DNA from: Pukyongiella litopenaei
GTDB taxonomy: Bacteria; Pseudomonadota; Alphaproteobacteria; Rhodobacterales; Rhodobacteraceae
NCBI RefSeq assembly: GCF_003008555.2
Contig: NZ_CP043619.1
Coordinates: 1-64,000 of the forward strand
Direction of reading: 5' to 3'
DNA length: 64,000 bases
A program made the translations under genes and the position numbers. The notes below the pieces were generated by a model. It was not told the origin of the DNA and searched no databases. It worked only from the letters and a program-made list of their open reading frames with translations. Positions 9,568 to 17,425 of the stretch are shown piece by piece (position 1 is the first letter of the stretch; the number at the start of each line of letters is the position of its first letter).

Positions 9568-10419
9568 GTGGCCCTGGGCAACGGCTCCGGGCTGGTGGGG
9601 ATTGGCGACAATGTCGTCGATCTCTACCGCGACCGGTGCGTTTACTATCCCGGCGGCAACGCCTTGAACGTAGCGGTTCTGGCCCGGCGCTTCGGGCTGG
9701 CCGAGACGCAGTATGTCGGCATCCTGGGCAGCGACGCCGAGGGCGCGCATGTGCGCAGGAGCCTAATGGCCGAGGGGCTGTCGGATGCTTGGCTGCGAGT
9801 CGCCGATGGACAGAACGGCAAGGCGCAGGTCGACCACAACGCCGACGGGGAGCGCATCTTTGCCGGCAGCAACAACGGCGGCATCCGGCGCAAGGTAATG
9901 CTTCGGATGGATGACGAGGATTTCACTCTGATCGCGCGGCTGGGCCACGTTCATTCCAGCTGTTTCAGCTATATCGAGCCGGAACTGCCCCGCATCGCGG
10001 CGGCGGCGGAACGGCTGAGCTTCGATTTCTCGACCGAGCGCGACCCGTCCTACCTGCGGCAGGTCTGCCCGCATTTGGACATCGCGTTCCTTTCCGGCCA
10101 GGGGCTGGACGATACCGGCGTCGCCGCGTTGATCGCCGAGGTGCAGGCGGCCGGCGCGGCGCGGGCCTGCGTGACGCTGGGCGAGCGCGGGGCGGTCTGG
10201 GCGGATGGCGACGTGCGGATACCGCAGCCGGTCAGCGCGGCCAGGGTCGTGGACACGATGGGCGCCGGCGACGCCTTCATCGCCGGGTTTCTCTGCGCCA
10301 GCATCGGCGGGGCCGACACCCGGGCGGCACTGGCCCGGGCCGCCGACTGCGCGGCCGAATGCTGCGGATGGGCCGGCGCCTGGGGCCACCCAGCGAAAGC
10401 GGTCACCGTGGGGGCCTGA
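9568..10419 (+). CDS. PfkB-family sugar kinase, FrlD-like (copy 2)
   Basis: This 283-residue PfkB kinase begins VALGNGSGLVGIGDNVVDLY and has the substrate-binding GGNALNVAVLARRFG and the catalytic DTMGAGDAFIAGF. It follows the second SIS gene after two bases and probably starts at GTG 9568; no ATG fits the N-terminal beta strand, and the frame upstream is a shadow of the SIS gene. With copy 1 it gives the operon two kinase/deglycase pairs. It is the last gene of the catabolic operon; the block ends 80 bases before the IS6 element. Confidence 0.82.
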   Translation: MALGNGSGLVGIGDNVVDLYRDRCVYYPGGNALNVAVLARRFGLAETQYVGILGSDAEGAHVRRSLMAEGLSDAWLRVADGQNGKAQVDHNADGERIFAGSNNGGIRRKVMLRMDDEDFTLIARLGHVHSSCFSYIEPELPRIAAAAERLSFDFSTERDPSYLRQVCPHLDIAFLSGQGLDDTGVAALIAEVQAAGAARACVTLGERGAVWADGDVRIPQPVSAARVVDTMGAGDAFIAGFLCASIGGADTRAALARAADCAAECCGWAGAWGHPAKAVTVGA

Positions 10420-10498
10420 GCCGGACCCGAACCCTGATCGCCGGGCCGATTACCACCAGCCCGGGGCGCGCGACCTCCTACATGTATGGATGTTTATG

Positions 10499-11295
10499 GG
10501 TTCCGTCGCAAAGTTCGCATCCAGCGGAAATTCGTTCCACTTGGTTGTCGCTCAGGCCGCAAGGCTGGCATAGATTGCGAACGGGCAGCTTTCGCCGAGT
10601 TGTCCTTTCCTGATCATGTGCGCGGTTTCGATACCGTCTAAAGTTGCTGTCGCTGAGCTTAGCGCCTTGAAGCCCATCATCGGCCTGATCCTCCGTTTGA
10701 CCGCCCGGTGGTCCTGCTCCACGATGTTGTTGAGGTACTTGGACCGATAAACTGCAATTCTCCGGTCTGAGCCCACCTTCCGAAGCGCTTCGTTCATCCC
10801 TGCGAGTCCAGCCGTATTAGCGCCGCTCTTGTCGATGGCGCAGGATCGGGGTAGCCCGTTCGCAGTGACTGCCTTGGCCAGAAATCGCAACGCTGCTGCT
10901 TCGTTTCGTTGTTCGGAAAGCATGAAATCAAGGGTTTGCCCGTTCCGATCCACTGCACGATAGAGGTAGCACCAATCCCCGCGGACCTTCACGTAAGTCT
11001 CATCGAGACGCCAGGACGGAGCCGTAGCCGTTTTGCGTCGCTGCGCGACCGCCGCCAGGGCCGATGCATATTTCACGACCCAACGGTTCAGAGTTGCGTG
11101 ATCGACGCGGATGCCGCGCTCCGCTAGGATCTCCTCGAGGTCGCGATAGGACACGGCGTAGCGGACATAGAAAAAGACCGCGTGCAGGATAACATCCTGC
11201 GGGAATTGCGCACCTTTGAACGACACCATCCGCCCGACCTCATCGACAAATCACGCGGACTGATAGACCATCACGCCAAACTTTGCGACAGAGCC
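10499..11295. mobile_element. IS6-family insertion sequence
   Basis: This 797-base element is bounded by inverted repeats GGTTCCGTCGCAAAGTT (10499-10515) and AACTTTGCGACAGAGCC (11279-11295), which match at 15 of 17 positions. It carries one transposase gene on the minus strand. The 8-base flanks (TGTTTATG left, GGCATCAG right) differ, so there is no target duplication. It sits exactly at the boundary between the catabolic operon and the defence island, ending four bases from the Cap15-like stop codon. Confidence 0.9.
10552..11229 (-). CDS. IS6-family DDE transposase
   Basis: This 225-residue transposase has an N-terminal helix-turn-helix region (YAVSYRDLEEILAERGI) and the IS6 catalytic triad seen as LDETYVKV, IDKSGANTAG and NNIVEQDHRAVKRR. 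The frame is intact, so the element may still be active. IS6 elements move by replicative cointegration, which fits its role here as a junction between unrelated blocks. Confidence 0.92.
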   Translation of the reverse strand: MVSFKGAQFPQDVILHAVFFYVRYAVSYRDLEEILAERGIRVDHATLNRWVVKYASALAAVAQRRKTATAPSWRLDETYVKVRGDWCYLYRAVDRNGQTLDFMLSEQRNEAAALRFLAKAVTANGLPRSCAIDKSGANTAGLAGMNEALRKVGSDRRIAVYRSKYLNNIVEQDHRAVKRRIRPMMGFKALSSATATLDGIETAHMIRKGQLGESCPFAIYASLAA

Positions 11296-11299
11296 GGCA

Positions 11300-11938
11300 T
11301 CAGCTGGCGTCCGATGAGTGTTGTGCTTCGATGTAACTATCGAAAAACGCATTCTTGCGCTCTATCAGTGAAATTGAACCATTCGTGTTACGGTCTGTCC
11401 AATAGTGACCGCTAATCTGGTTAGGCGGTCTGCCAATCAATTTATACCTGAAACTTCCGTAATGAATTTCACTAATTCCGGATCTTAAGTGGATACTTGG
11501 ATCACTTTGATATGCGCCGTAGAGGTAGGTGGTCCCGTCAGTCTGGATGTCAAAGCTCGACGCAACCAGAAACGACTCGGCTTGTTCAGTCATTAGCCTG
11601 ATCGAAATGGAGCTAAATGTCTGTCGAACGACTGCAAAGCCGCTTACCGGGTCAACAGGCTCCGCTGAACCTGGATGCTTGTAGGTAGACTGGAGGGAAA
11701 CTCGCCAGGTTCCGTTCAAGTCCGGACGCCGAATCACCTTCTGTATTGGCCAAATTCTCCAGATGTACCGATCAAAGAGCCATAGACATGACGTGATTGC
11801 TGCCAGCGTCAGAGAGTAGGGCTGGGCATGTTCCCACGTCAGCTCGATCCCCAGCACCCACAGGAACCCTCCCCATACAGCGATGGCGATGATAAGAAGT
11901 ATTGAAACCGACGTCTTGTTGAGCAATGCCTTACCCAT
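11300..11938 (-). CDS. Cap15-like two-TM beta-barrel (S-2TMbeta) effector
   Basis: This 212-residue protein has two N-terminal transmembrane helices (about residues 10-32 and 40-58) followed by a beta-rich domain beginning RPDLNGTWRVSL and ending SGHYWTDRNTNGSISLIER. This order and the L-x-G-T-W and YWTDR-x-T-x-G motifs match the S-2TMbeta effector family to which CBASS Cap15 belongs; Cap15 binds a cyclic dinucleotide in the barrel and disrupts the inner membrane. Here it is divergent from, and its start codon overlaps, the DAC-like gene at 11937, and it lies beside a CD-NTase. The IS6 element begins four bases past the stop; the C-terminal residues may be slightly altered. Confidence 0.75.
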   Translation of the reverse strand: MGKALLNKTSVSILLIIAIAVWGGFLWVLGIELTWEHAQPYSLTLAAITSCLWLFDRYIWRIWPIQKVIRRPDLNGTWRVSLQSTYKHPGSAEPVDPVSGFAVVRQTFSSISIRLMTEQAESFLVASSFDIQTDGTTYLYGAYQSDPSIHLRSGISEIHYGSFRYKLIGRPPNQISGHYWTDRNTNGSISLIERKNAFFDSYIEAQHSSDAS

Positions 11939-12392
11939 GATCGAGAATATGAAACAAACGTTGCTCCAGATACATCAAAGCCGCAAACCGTTCCACCCAG
12001 TTATCCTCGTCTTCGCTACCGGTCGCGTCTCCGAACTGGACTGCATACCGATGCCGAGAGAGCCGATACCCGAAGTGGGGCAGCGCTTCAGCGCTACCTT
12101 TGCCCATGACTATGAAGACGCCTTAAAGGTGAACCCAAGCATTCATGATGGCGCAATACTATTTCAGAGAAGGCTGCAGGACGAAAGCTACCATCTGTCA
12201 GCATGGTCGATGCGAATTGTGAGCCGACACACGCCGTTGTCTTCTGAGCCGAACCTGGGTTCCGCACACAACAGCACGCTTTCGCTATCAATGGCCGCAG
12301 CTGTCGACGCTTGCTGCATTCTTTCGCAAACTAAAGCTGTTTTCTTCGTAAATGGACAAGCAGCAATTCTAGATCCAACCGAGCCCCGATAG
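11937..12392 (+). CDS. degenerate diadenylate-cyclase-like (DisA_N/DAC) protein, putative nucleotide sensor
   Basis: This open frame encodes 151 residues from ATG 11937 (MIENMKQ), or 147 from ATG 11949. The pattern NPSIHDGAILF (DGA at residues 71-73) followed 35 residues later by LGSAHNSTLSLS, then VDACCILSQT and VFFVNG, follows the order of a DAC domain: the DGA motif, the LGTRHR region, the D/S-E strand and the terminal strand. The RHR motif that binds ATP is changed to AHN, so cyclase activity is doubtful and a ligand-sensing role is inferred. The alternative is that it is a chance antisense frame; the minus strand here has only short broken frames. It points toward the end of the CD-NTase gene. 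Confidence 0.5.
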   Translation: MIENMKQTLLQIHQSRKPFHPVILVFATGRVSELDCIPMPREPIPEVGQRFSATFAHDYEDALKVNPSIHDGAILFQRRLQDESYHLSAWSMRIVSRHTPLSSEPNLGSAHNSTLSLSMAAAVDACCILSQTKAVFFVNGQAAILDPTEPR

Positions 12393-12504
12393 ACTTAGCA
12401 GTTTCGAACGTTCGTGCCGAAAGTATCGTGCTAATTGTTCGGAATGAATTGCAAGCCTTGGGAATAGGTAGCAGAGTTTCTAAAAAGCATTTGACTTTCA
12501 GAGG

Positions 12505-13404
12505 TCAGCGCCCGGAGCTATTCCAATACTGCCGTGCCGCCACGAGGAAAGTACGAAAGCTTTGCATGTTCCAGCAGATGTGCGAATTCGCTCGAATCAG
12601 CCAGTGGAGATCATTCGCACAGGACAGTTCGTTGGCGTTGCAGCGTTCGAGCCAGTACAGGTAGTTCTCGAAACTTTGCTGGTAGTCCGCCACGAAATTC
12701 TGGTTCGGTACGCTCCAAAGCATCCCTTCCAAGAAGTAGGAGGGCGCAATGCCTTTCTTGAGAAAGCCCTCGATGACCATAGCGTTTCGCATGTTCTTCA
12801 CCACTCGCACGTGCGACTTGAAGCGGTTGTTGGTGGCCTGATGCTTAGTGGTGCAGTTTTGCTTGTGCTGCTTCGGGAAGTTGATGATCCGGTCGCCATC
12901 AAGGGTGATGAAGGAAATTCCCACATGATGCCGGTTGTCCGACGGTGACCGGTAAGAGGTGTAGCGATGGTGTTCGATGCAGGCCAATACGTCTGCGTCG
13001 CGGCGGTTTCCTTCTCCCGGAACGGCGATAGCTTTCCGGCCAGGCGTTACGCCGTCGCCGAAATTCGCCTTCAGCCAAGCGACAACTTCAGCCCTGAATT
13101 CCTTGTAGCCGTATTTCGCGGCAGAGCGGTTCGCTTCGTAGGCTTGCTTATCCGCTGGATCGAGGCCGGAAATGTCGCTATTGAACACGTCGGTCAGGCA
13201 GATCACCACGTCCACGTCACTCTCCGAACCGCGAACGTTAGTGTCGTTCCCGTAAGAACCTTGCAGAAACATCTCAAAACCCCGACCAGCATACGGCGCG
13301 TCCCGGTGCTCCAGAACAGACCGTATCACCTGATAAGTAGCAGCAGACTGCTGTTGGGCTCCGACATGAGACCAAGTTTCAAGTTGGTTTTCCGAAATCG
13401 TCAT
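12505..13404 (-). CDS. CD-NTase (cGAS/DncV-like nucleotidyltransferase), CBASS 1
   Basis: This 299-residue nucleotidyltransferase has the signature GSYGNDTNV starting at residue 49, with metal-binding Asp63 and Asp65 in ESDVDVVI and a third acidic position in RRDADVLACIEH (136-138). The helical C-terminal half (SHVRVVKNMRN...LEGMLWSVP) matches the SMODS/CD-NTase fold, which makes cyclic oligonucleotides on phage infection. The gene begins two bases after the patatin gene ends, forming a two-gene effector/cyclase operon. GC content is lower than that of the plasmid backbone, which suggests horizontal acquisition. Confidence 0.88.
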   Translation of the reverse strand: MTISENQLETWSHVGAQQQSAATYQVIRSVLEHRDAPYAGRGFEMFLQGSYGNDTNVRGSESDVDVVICLTDVFNSDISGLDPADKQAYEANRSAAKYGYKEFRAEVVAWLKANFGDGVTPGRKAIAVPGEGNRRDADVLACIEHHRYTSYRSPSDNRHHVGISFITLDGDRIINFPKQHKQNCTTKHQATNNRFKSHVRVVKNMRNAMVIEGFLKKGIAPSYFLEGMLWSVPNQNFVADYQQSFENYLYWLERCNANELSCANDLHWLIRANSHICWNMQSFRTFLVAARQYWNSSGR

Positions 13405-13406
13405 TT

Positions 13407-14342
13407 CTATCCCTCATTCAAAAGCAGTTGGCGGACTTCCTGTTCGCGGCGCGCAAATGACTCCACACCTTGCTGGCGGAGGAGATTCAGTTTTTTGGGA
13501 TCATGCTCGAACATGTCCGTCGCCATTTCTGGCTTGTCGAAGGTGTCGCTGATCCTAACCGTCGGCACGTTCGCGTATAGCAACCGCCTGAGCTGATCCA
13601 TCGACGCGGTGTTTACCTCAAGCGTCTTCTGGAGCAACTGGACCGGAAGGAAGCTGTTGATCTGGCGTGCGATGAAGCCACGCTTGGGCTCCGGATACTG
13701 GCCGCAACCCAAAGATAGTAACCGACAGTTTTCAGGGGCATGACCAAGCGCAACTGTCGCATCGGCAAGTGCATAGAGTGCTGGGTTATTGGCACAATAG
13801 CCGCCATCGAACAATTCAACGACGTCCCCGGAAGCCGTTTTGATGGTCTTGATTTCAAAGAATGGGTATGCCGAACATGACGCCTCGATCGCATCTGAGA
13901 GCTTGCATCCGAACCCGGGGATGAACGTCGCTCTTCGTCCGTGCGCTTGGGTCACCTGGCTTTTGAATATCATCGGCGTCTCGAGCTGCCATTTTGTGGA
14001 AACGACGCCGAGGCCGGTCAGAACCCTGTCGAAGCCTGCGTCACCGAATACCGCCTCTCCGGTCTCACGCAGTTTTTCTGACTTAGCCGCTTTGCCAGAA
14101 GCCCGCATGATCGGCGGGACGTGCGTTTTGTACAGCTCATGGATTTCATCGACGGAACGACCGGTCGCCAGAAGTGCGGCAATGATTGAACCTGTGCTGG
14201 TGCCGAAAATCAGGTCGAAAGTCTCGTGGATTGGCCGAGGCAAGAAGGCCTCAACTTCGCGCAGGATACCGAGCGGATAGAAGCCTTTCGCTCCTCCGCC
14301 GTCCAAACTCAGAATTCGGCACATGTCACCGCTCATCACCAT
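13407..14342 (-). CDS. CapV-like patatin phospholipase, CBASS 1 effector
   Basis: This patatin-like phospholipase is 311 residues from ATG 14342. The oxyanion loop is LSLDGGGAKG (11-20), the nucleophile elbow is GTSTG (47-51, Ser49) and the catalytic Asp lies in FDGGYCANNP. CapV enzymes are switched on by the cyclic nucleotide from the partner CD-NTase and degrade inner-membrane phospholipid. The open frame extends to 14624, but the extra N terminus is Cys/Arg-rich and unlike patatins; starts at 14342, 14336 and 14324 are all possible, with a GGGGG run just upstream of the first. Confidence 0.88.
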   Translation of the reverse strand: MVMSGDMCRILSLDGGGAKGFYPLGILREVEAFLPRPIHETFDLIFGTSTGSIIAALLATGRSVDEIHELYKTHVPPIMRASGKAAKSEKLRETGEAVFGDAGFDRVLTGLGVVSTKWQLETPMIFKSQVTQAHGRRATFIPGFGCKLSDAIEASCSAYPFFEIKTIKTASGDVVELFDGGYCANNPALYALADATVALGHAPENCRLLSLGCGQYPEPKRGFIARQINSFLPVQLLQKTLEVNTASMDQLRRLLYANVPTVRISDTFDKPEMATDMFEHDPKKLNLLRQQGVESFARREQEVRQLLLNEG

Positions 14343-14627
14343 CCGACCCCCAACTAGCAAATATAGTGCGAATGGGTTTTGCGATATGCAAGAGGTGGTG
14401 CACCACTCGCTGAATTCCCTATCCATGTTGGTGGAAAGCATCCGGGAACCGAATTCTACTTTCGGCCAGCAAGGGGAGTGCGTTCTACGAGTGAAGCACG
14501 GATACCGTGGCTCGCGCAGCTGGCTGTGAATGGACTGCCTACGGAAGTTCGAGCCAACGTGGTTATCATTTCCGCAGGCGCAGAATCGGCCTGAAGTCTG
14601 AGCGACCGACATGGACAGCAACAACCG

Positions 14628-15665
14628 TCAATCGTTCAGCCGGTCCTCGATCTCGCCGATCGACGACAGGATATCTCCGAAGTCGGGAGCATCGCCAAAA
14701 ATCATCGCCCTTGTGTTGTGGTAGTCCCGTGCCAGTCGATCAATCATGTCGCCTACGGGCCGAAGGGCGAACGTACCGGGTGCAGCGGCCGCGAGGTCGT
14801 AGTCCGGTCTACTGAAGAACGTTCGGGCATGCTCTATGCAATCCGCGCCGAGTGCCAGGTCAGCGACAGCCAAGGCGCCAACATCTGAGTGCAGGAGCGA
14901 ATGCAGATCGTAGTAGTGTCGGGAAATCCGCTGACCGTCCTGGCGAAGCTCACCGCGCCGCTCGAACCAGCTGCGCAAACCGTGAACAATCACGATCTTG
15001 TCCCAGAAGGTTCGCTCGGCATGGATCGTCGTGACACCGGGCACCCTAAGATCCAAAGCTTCGAGATCAGCATTGATATAGGGCGCAATGGTAACAGGAC
15101 GGTTCGGATCGAGTGCGGATTTTGCGCCTGACTCGATCTTGACTGCGGCCTGCACATATCCGGTCTCAGATGCATCCACCCGCGGATACCAAACCAGCAA
15201 GGTCTGAGAACTTGGATCGCTATCGTCTACCTCGACGCGACCCGTCCCATTCGTGTCGGCCGCCAGGATTTCAGAGACAGCCTCAAGTAGCTCTGTGGTG
15301 ATATATCGGCTGCAGTCCGCTGCAATCGCGTCAAGGGCGGCCTTCCGCTTCTTGTTGGAAAGCGCGGCGATTTCAGCTGTGCTCCCAGGGTGCCCAAGGT
15401 CATCCCTGAAGACGGTGACGTCAATGTCTTCCGAGAACCGGTTGATCAGACCATAGGCTTTTGACAGAGATGTGCCGCCTTTGAAGAGTAGACGCGGGCC
15501 GCCTTTTGGCAGCCGATGGTAGAGGGTGTTGAGCGTCCAGCACACCCAGAAGTCCTTCTCGATGTTGATCAGGGGCGCGCCCAGCCGCCGAGCGGTCGTG
15601 AGGAATAGATCCGCGCGGTCGGCAGGCTCTGCGCGGATGACATCCAAGAACGCCTCCGTCGTCAT
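14628..15665 (-). CDS. AbiEii/AbiGii-type nucleotidyltransferase toxin
   Basis: This 345-residue toxin belongs to the DUF1814 family of the AbiE abortive-infection systems. The NTase core reads LFKGGTSLSKAYGLINRFS followed by EDIDVTV, giving the G-S and D-x-D active-site pattern (residues about 62-85). Such enzymes modify tRNA or other targets and arrest growth unless held by the partner antitoxin. The start overlaps the antitoxin stop (ATGA, 15662-15665), the usual order being antitoxin first. It sits between the two CBASS operons. Confidence 0.88.
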   Translation of the reverse strand: MTTEAFLDVIRAEPADRADLFLTTARRLGAPLINIEKDFWVCWTLNTLYHRLPKGGPRLLFKGGTSLSKAYGLINRFSEDIDVTVFRDDLGHPGSTAEIAALSNKKRKAALDAIAADCSRYITTELLEAVSEILAADTNGTGRVEVDDSDPSSQTLLVWYPRVDASETGYVQAAVKIESGAKSALDPNRPVTIAPYINADLEALDLRVPGVTTIHAERTFWDKIVIVHGLRSWFERRGELRQDGQRISRHYYDLHSLLHSDVGALAVADLALGADCIEHARTFFSRPDYDLAAAAPGTFALRPVGDMIDRLARDYHNTRAMIFGDAPDFGDILSSIGEIEDRLND

Positions 15666-16327
15666 GCGCTTCGCTCCGCACCTACCGACATGATCGGTTT
15701 GCGCAGGATATCCTGCATCCAGATCGGCATGGCCGAGAGACCGATGCGAAGGTCCTCGGTGAGTTTTGGCCCCTCATCACTATCGGTCAGGAGCTTTCGA
15801 ATGGTCCGATCGACTTTCGAGCGCTCGGTCTCACCTTGCATGGCATCGTGGACCCAGTGCAGTGCCTGAACAAGATACATACCAGGACGTCCCGCCCAGT
15901 AGAGACGACTGGGTGCAGCATGCTTGAAGACGATCTTTTGGTTGCCCAGCTCAATGGGTTTGAGGCGAGCGTCGACCAGGACCTCGATCTTAGCAGGGAC
16001 GGCGTTTGTCAGTCCGAGAGTGTTGGCTGCGGTCATGCCGTCCACGACAAAGCGCGCCTTGTCGCGCCGCGCGACAGCTTCGATGACAGCGCGATAGTCC
16101 GGTGCCGATGGCTTCCCGGTGAGCTGGTTGACTCGCGGCTTATCGTAGAGGCCGCGCTCGATACGGCGGAGCTCGCCGGACTTGGCCAACCGCTGGAGGG
16201 CCTTGTCGACAGCTTCACGCGAACCGGCATCCGCGAAATCTCCTGGCGTCCAAACCTTGGTGGGTTCGGCGCTGATCCGATCAAGGATTTGAGTGGGCAA
16301 GGTCACAGGTGATCTAGTTTCCGTCAT
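15662..16327 (-). CDS. AbiEi-type winged-helix antitoxin
   Basis: This 221-residue protein has an N-terminal winged helix (residues about 1-75, with WTPGDFADAGSREAVDKAL and LRRIERGLYD) and a C-terminal domain like those of AbiEi/DUF6088 antitoxins. It should repress its own promoter and counter the NTase toxin. Two near-identical 29-base repeats with inverted TCCGAA/TTCGGA ends lie immediately upstream of its start and are the probable binding sites. Confidence 0.82.
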   Translation of the reverse strand: MTETRSPVTLPTQILDRISAEPTKVWTPGDFADAGSREAVDKALQRLAKSGELRRIERGLYDKPRVNQLTGKPSAPDYRAVIEAVARRDKARFVVDGMTAANTLGLTNAVPAKIEVLVDARLKPIELGNQKIVFKHAAPSRLYWAGRPGMYLVQALHWVHDAMQGETERSKVDRTIRKLLTDSDEGPKLTEDLRIGLSAMPIWMQDILRKPIMSVGAERSA

Positions 16328-16328
16328 G

Positions 16329-16392
16329 TCCGAAGATTACTGCATATTTCGGACAAGTGCGAGTCCGAAGTTTGCTACATATTTCGGACAAG
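16329..16392. promoter_or_regulatory. tandem operator repeats upstream of the AbiE pair
   Basis: Two 29-base direct repeats at 16329-16357 and 16364-16392 begin TCCGAAG and end CATATTTCGGACAAG, with only four differences between them. Each also has an internal inverted repeat (TCCGAA ... TTCGGA). AbiEi-type antitoxins bind paired inverted repeats cooperatively, so these are the likely autoregulatory sites. Confidence 0.7.
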
Positions 16393-16444
16393 CAGCCGAT
16401 ACCCTAAGGCATAGGCTTCAGTACGACAGCAGCGCACGTTACAC

Positions 16445-16978
16445 TCAGAACGGAGAGTACTCCCTGTAGACATTGCCAAGCCTGAGGCTCATAGCATGCC
16501 TGCTCACATTGAATGATTTTGCCAAATGACCAACAGCGGTATCGCTGTCTAGCGCCTCTATTGCATCAGCCTCGTCCAGAAATTGCTTTGGCATAAGCAA
16601 GCTGGCAGCAAAAAAGTTCGCTTCGATCTCTTCTACATCAACCGCCAACGACGAAGTTTCAGATCGAAAGTTTACACGATAGTCATGATCGACGTGGCTC
16701 GACATTCCGTCATGCAGCAAGAAGTGCCCGAATTCGTGCGCAATTGTGAAGCGCTGACGCGTTCGACTTTGTTTTGCGTTCACACCGATCGTGACAGAGG
16801 AACCATCGCGAACGATCAGACCCGATACGTCTTCCAGATCACCTTTTCTGAGATGGATCCCGTAGCTTGAAACAATGCTTTCTACGGGAACAGGCACTTG
16901 GGTTACGTCGTGTTGGTCTAAGAGCCCCTCGACCAATTTCTCGATCTTAGTGTAACGGGCACGTCTCGGGGCACTCAT
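16445..16978 (-). CDS. CapP-like ImmA/IrrE metallopeptidase
   Basis: This 177-residue zinc metallopeptidase has the active-site motif HEFGH (81-85, inside FTIAHEFGHFLLHDG) and a downstream acidic zinc-ligand region (VEEIEANFFAASLLMP). It is translationally coupled to the upstream XRE repressor (ATGA at 16975-16978). In CapP/CapH pairs the peptidase cleaves the repressor after DNA damage and releases a divergent CBASS operon; here the pair faces the CapV operon at 17426. An ImmA-type phage or ICE regulator is the alternative, but no prophage genes are nearby. Confidence 0.82.
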   Translation of the reverse strand: MSAPRRARYTKIEKLVEGLLDQHDVTQVPVPVESIVSSYGIHLRKGDLEDVSGLIVRDGSSVTIGVNAKQSRTRQRFTIAHEFGHFLLHDGMSSHVDHDYRVNFRSETSSLAVDVEEIEANFFAASLLMPKQFLDEADAIEALDSDTAVGHLAKSFNVSRHAMSLRLGNVYREYSPF

Positions 16979-17355
16979 GTCCGTTTCGCCTTCACTGGCG
17001 ATGTAAGTTTCATCAGCAAAGTCTCCATTTTTGGATCGATGAGTTCTTCTTGATGCTCGTTCTCAAACCCTTCGATCTCGTTAAGAAACTCCGTCACCGG
17101 CATTCTGAGAGCCCTGGCAATGTCCACCAGTTGATGGATCATGATGCTTTGCCCTCCAGCCTCGATATTGGTGACAGTAGTTCTGGCCGACCCGATGCGT
17201 CTTGCCAAAGAAGATTGGGATACCCCCAATGATTCACGGCGGCTCCGGATGGCTTCGCCAAGGGCCTTGTAGAGAGCATCGCTCAAACCTTCCTCCCTTT
17301 TTGGCCGACCGGTCTTTTTTCTAGGATACTTGCAGCGCCTGCACATGTCAACCAT
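16975..17355 (-). CDS. CapH-like XRE-family repressor
   Basis: This 126-residue regulator has a helix-turn-helix (LGVSQSSLARRIGSARTTVTN) at about residues 42-65, preceded by a basic, Cys-containing N terminus (CRRCKYPRKK). The start codon at 17355 lies inside a GTCAA-N5-TTGAC palindrome, so binding there would block its own expression. Together with the CapP-like peptidase it probably keeps the divergent CBASS operon off until damage is sensed. Confidence 0.8.
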   Translation of the reverse strand: MVDMCRRCKYPRKKTGRPKREEGLSDALYKALGEAIRSRRESLGVSQSSLARRIGSARTTVTNIEAGGQSIMIHQLVDIARALRMPVTEFLNEIEGFENEHQEELIDPKMETLLMKLTSPVKAKRT

Positions 17356-17405
17356 ATTGACATTGACACAGGCGGTCAGATTCGTTAACGGTCAATCATG
17401 TTGAC
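17347..17405. promoter_or_regulatory. paired GTCAA-N5-TTGAC operators between capH and capV
   Basis: Two palindromes, GTCAACCATATTGAC (17347-17361) and GTCAATCATGTTGAC (17391-17405), lie 44 bases apart centre to centre, about four helical turns, on the same DNA face. They span the 70-base gap between the divergent repressor and CBASS genes and overlap promoter-like TTGACA sequences, which suits simultaneous repression of both directions. Confidence 0.7.
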
Positions 17406-17425
17406 ATCTAACTTAACTGGCACTC

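Noticed and set aside
11933-12504. Possible decayed minus-strand gene between the CD-NTase and the Cap15-like gene
   Set aside because: I read all three minus frames: only short pieces, including a 58-codon frame at 11933-12109, broken by stops. The plus-strand DAC-like frame explains the region better, and both share third codon positions, so the minus pieces are likely shadows.
16329-16392. CRISPR-like repeat
   Set aside because: Only two 29-base units with a 6-base gap, no spacers and no cas genes; they fit operators of the adjacent antitoxin.
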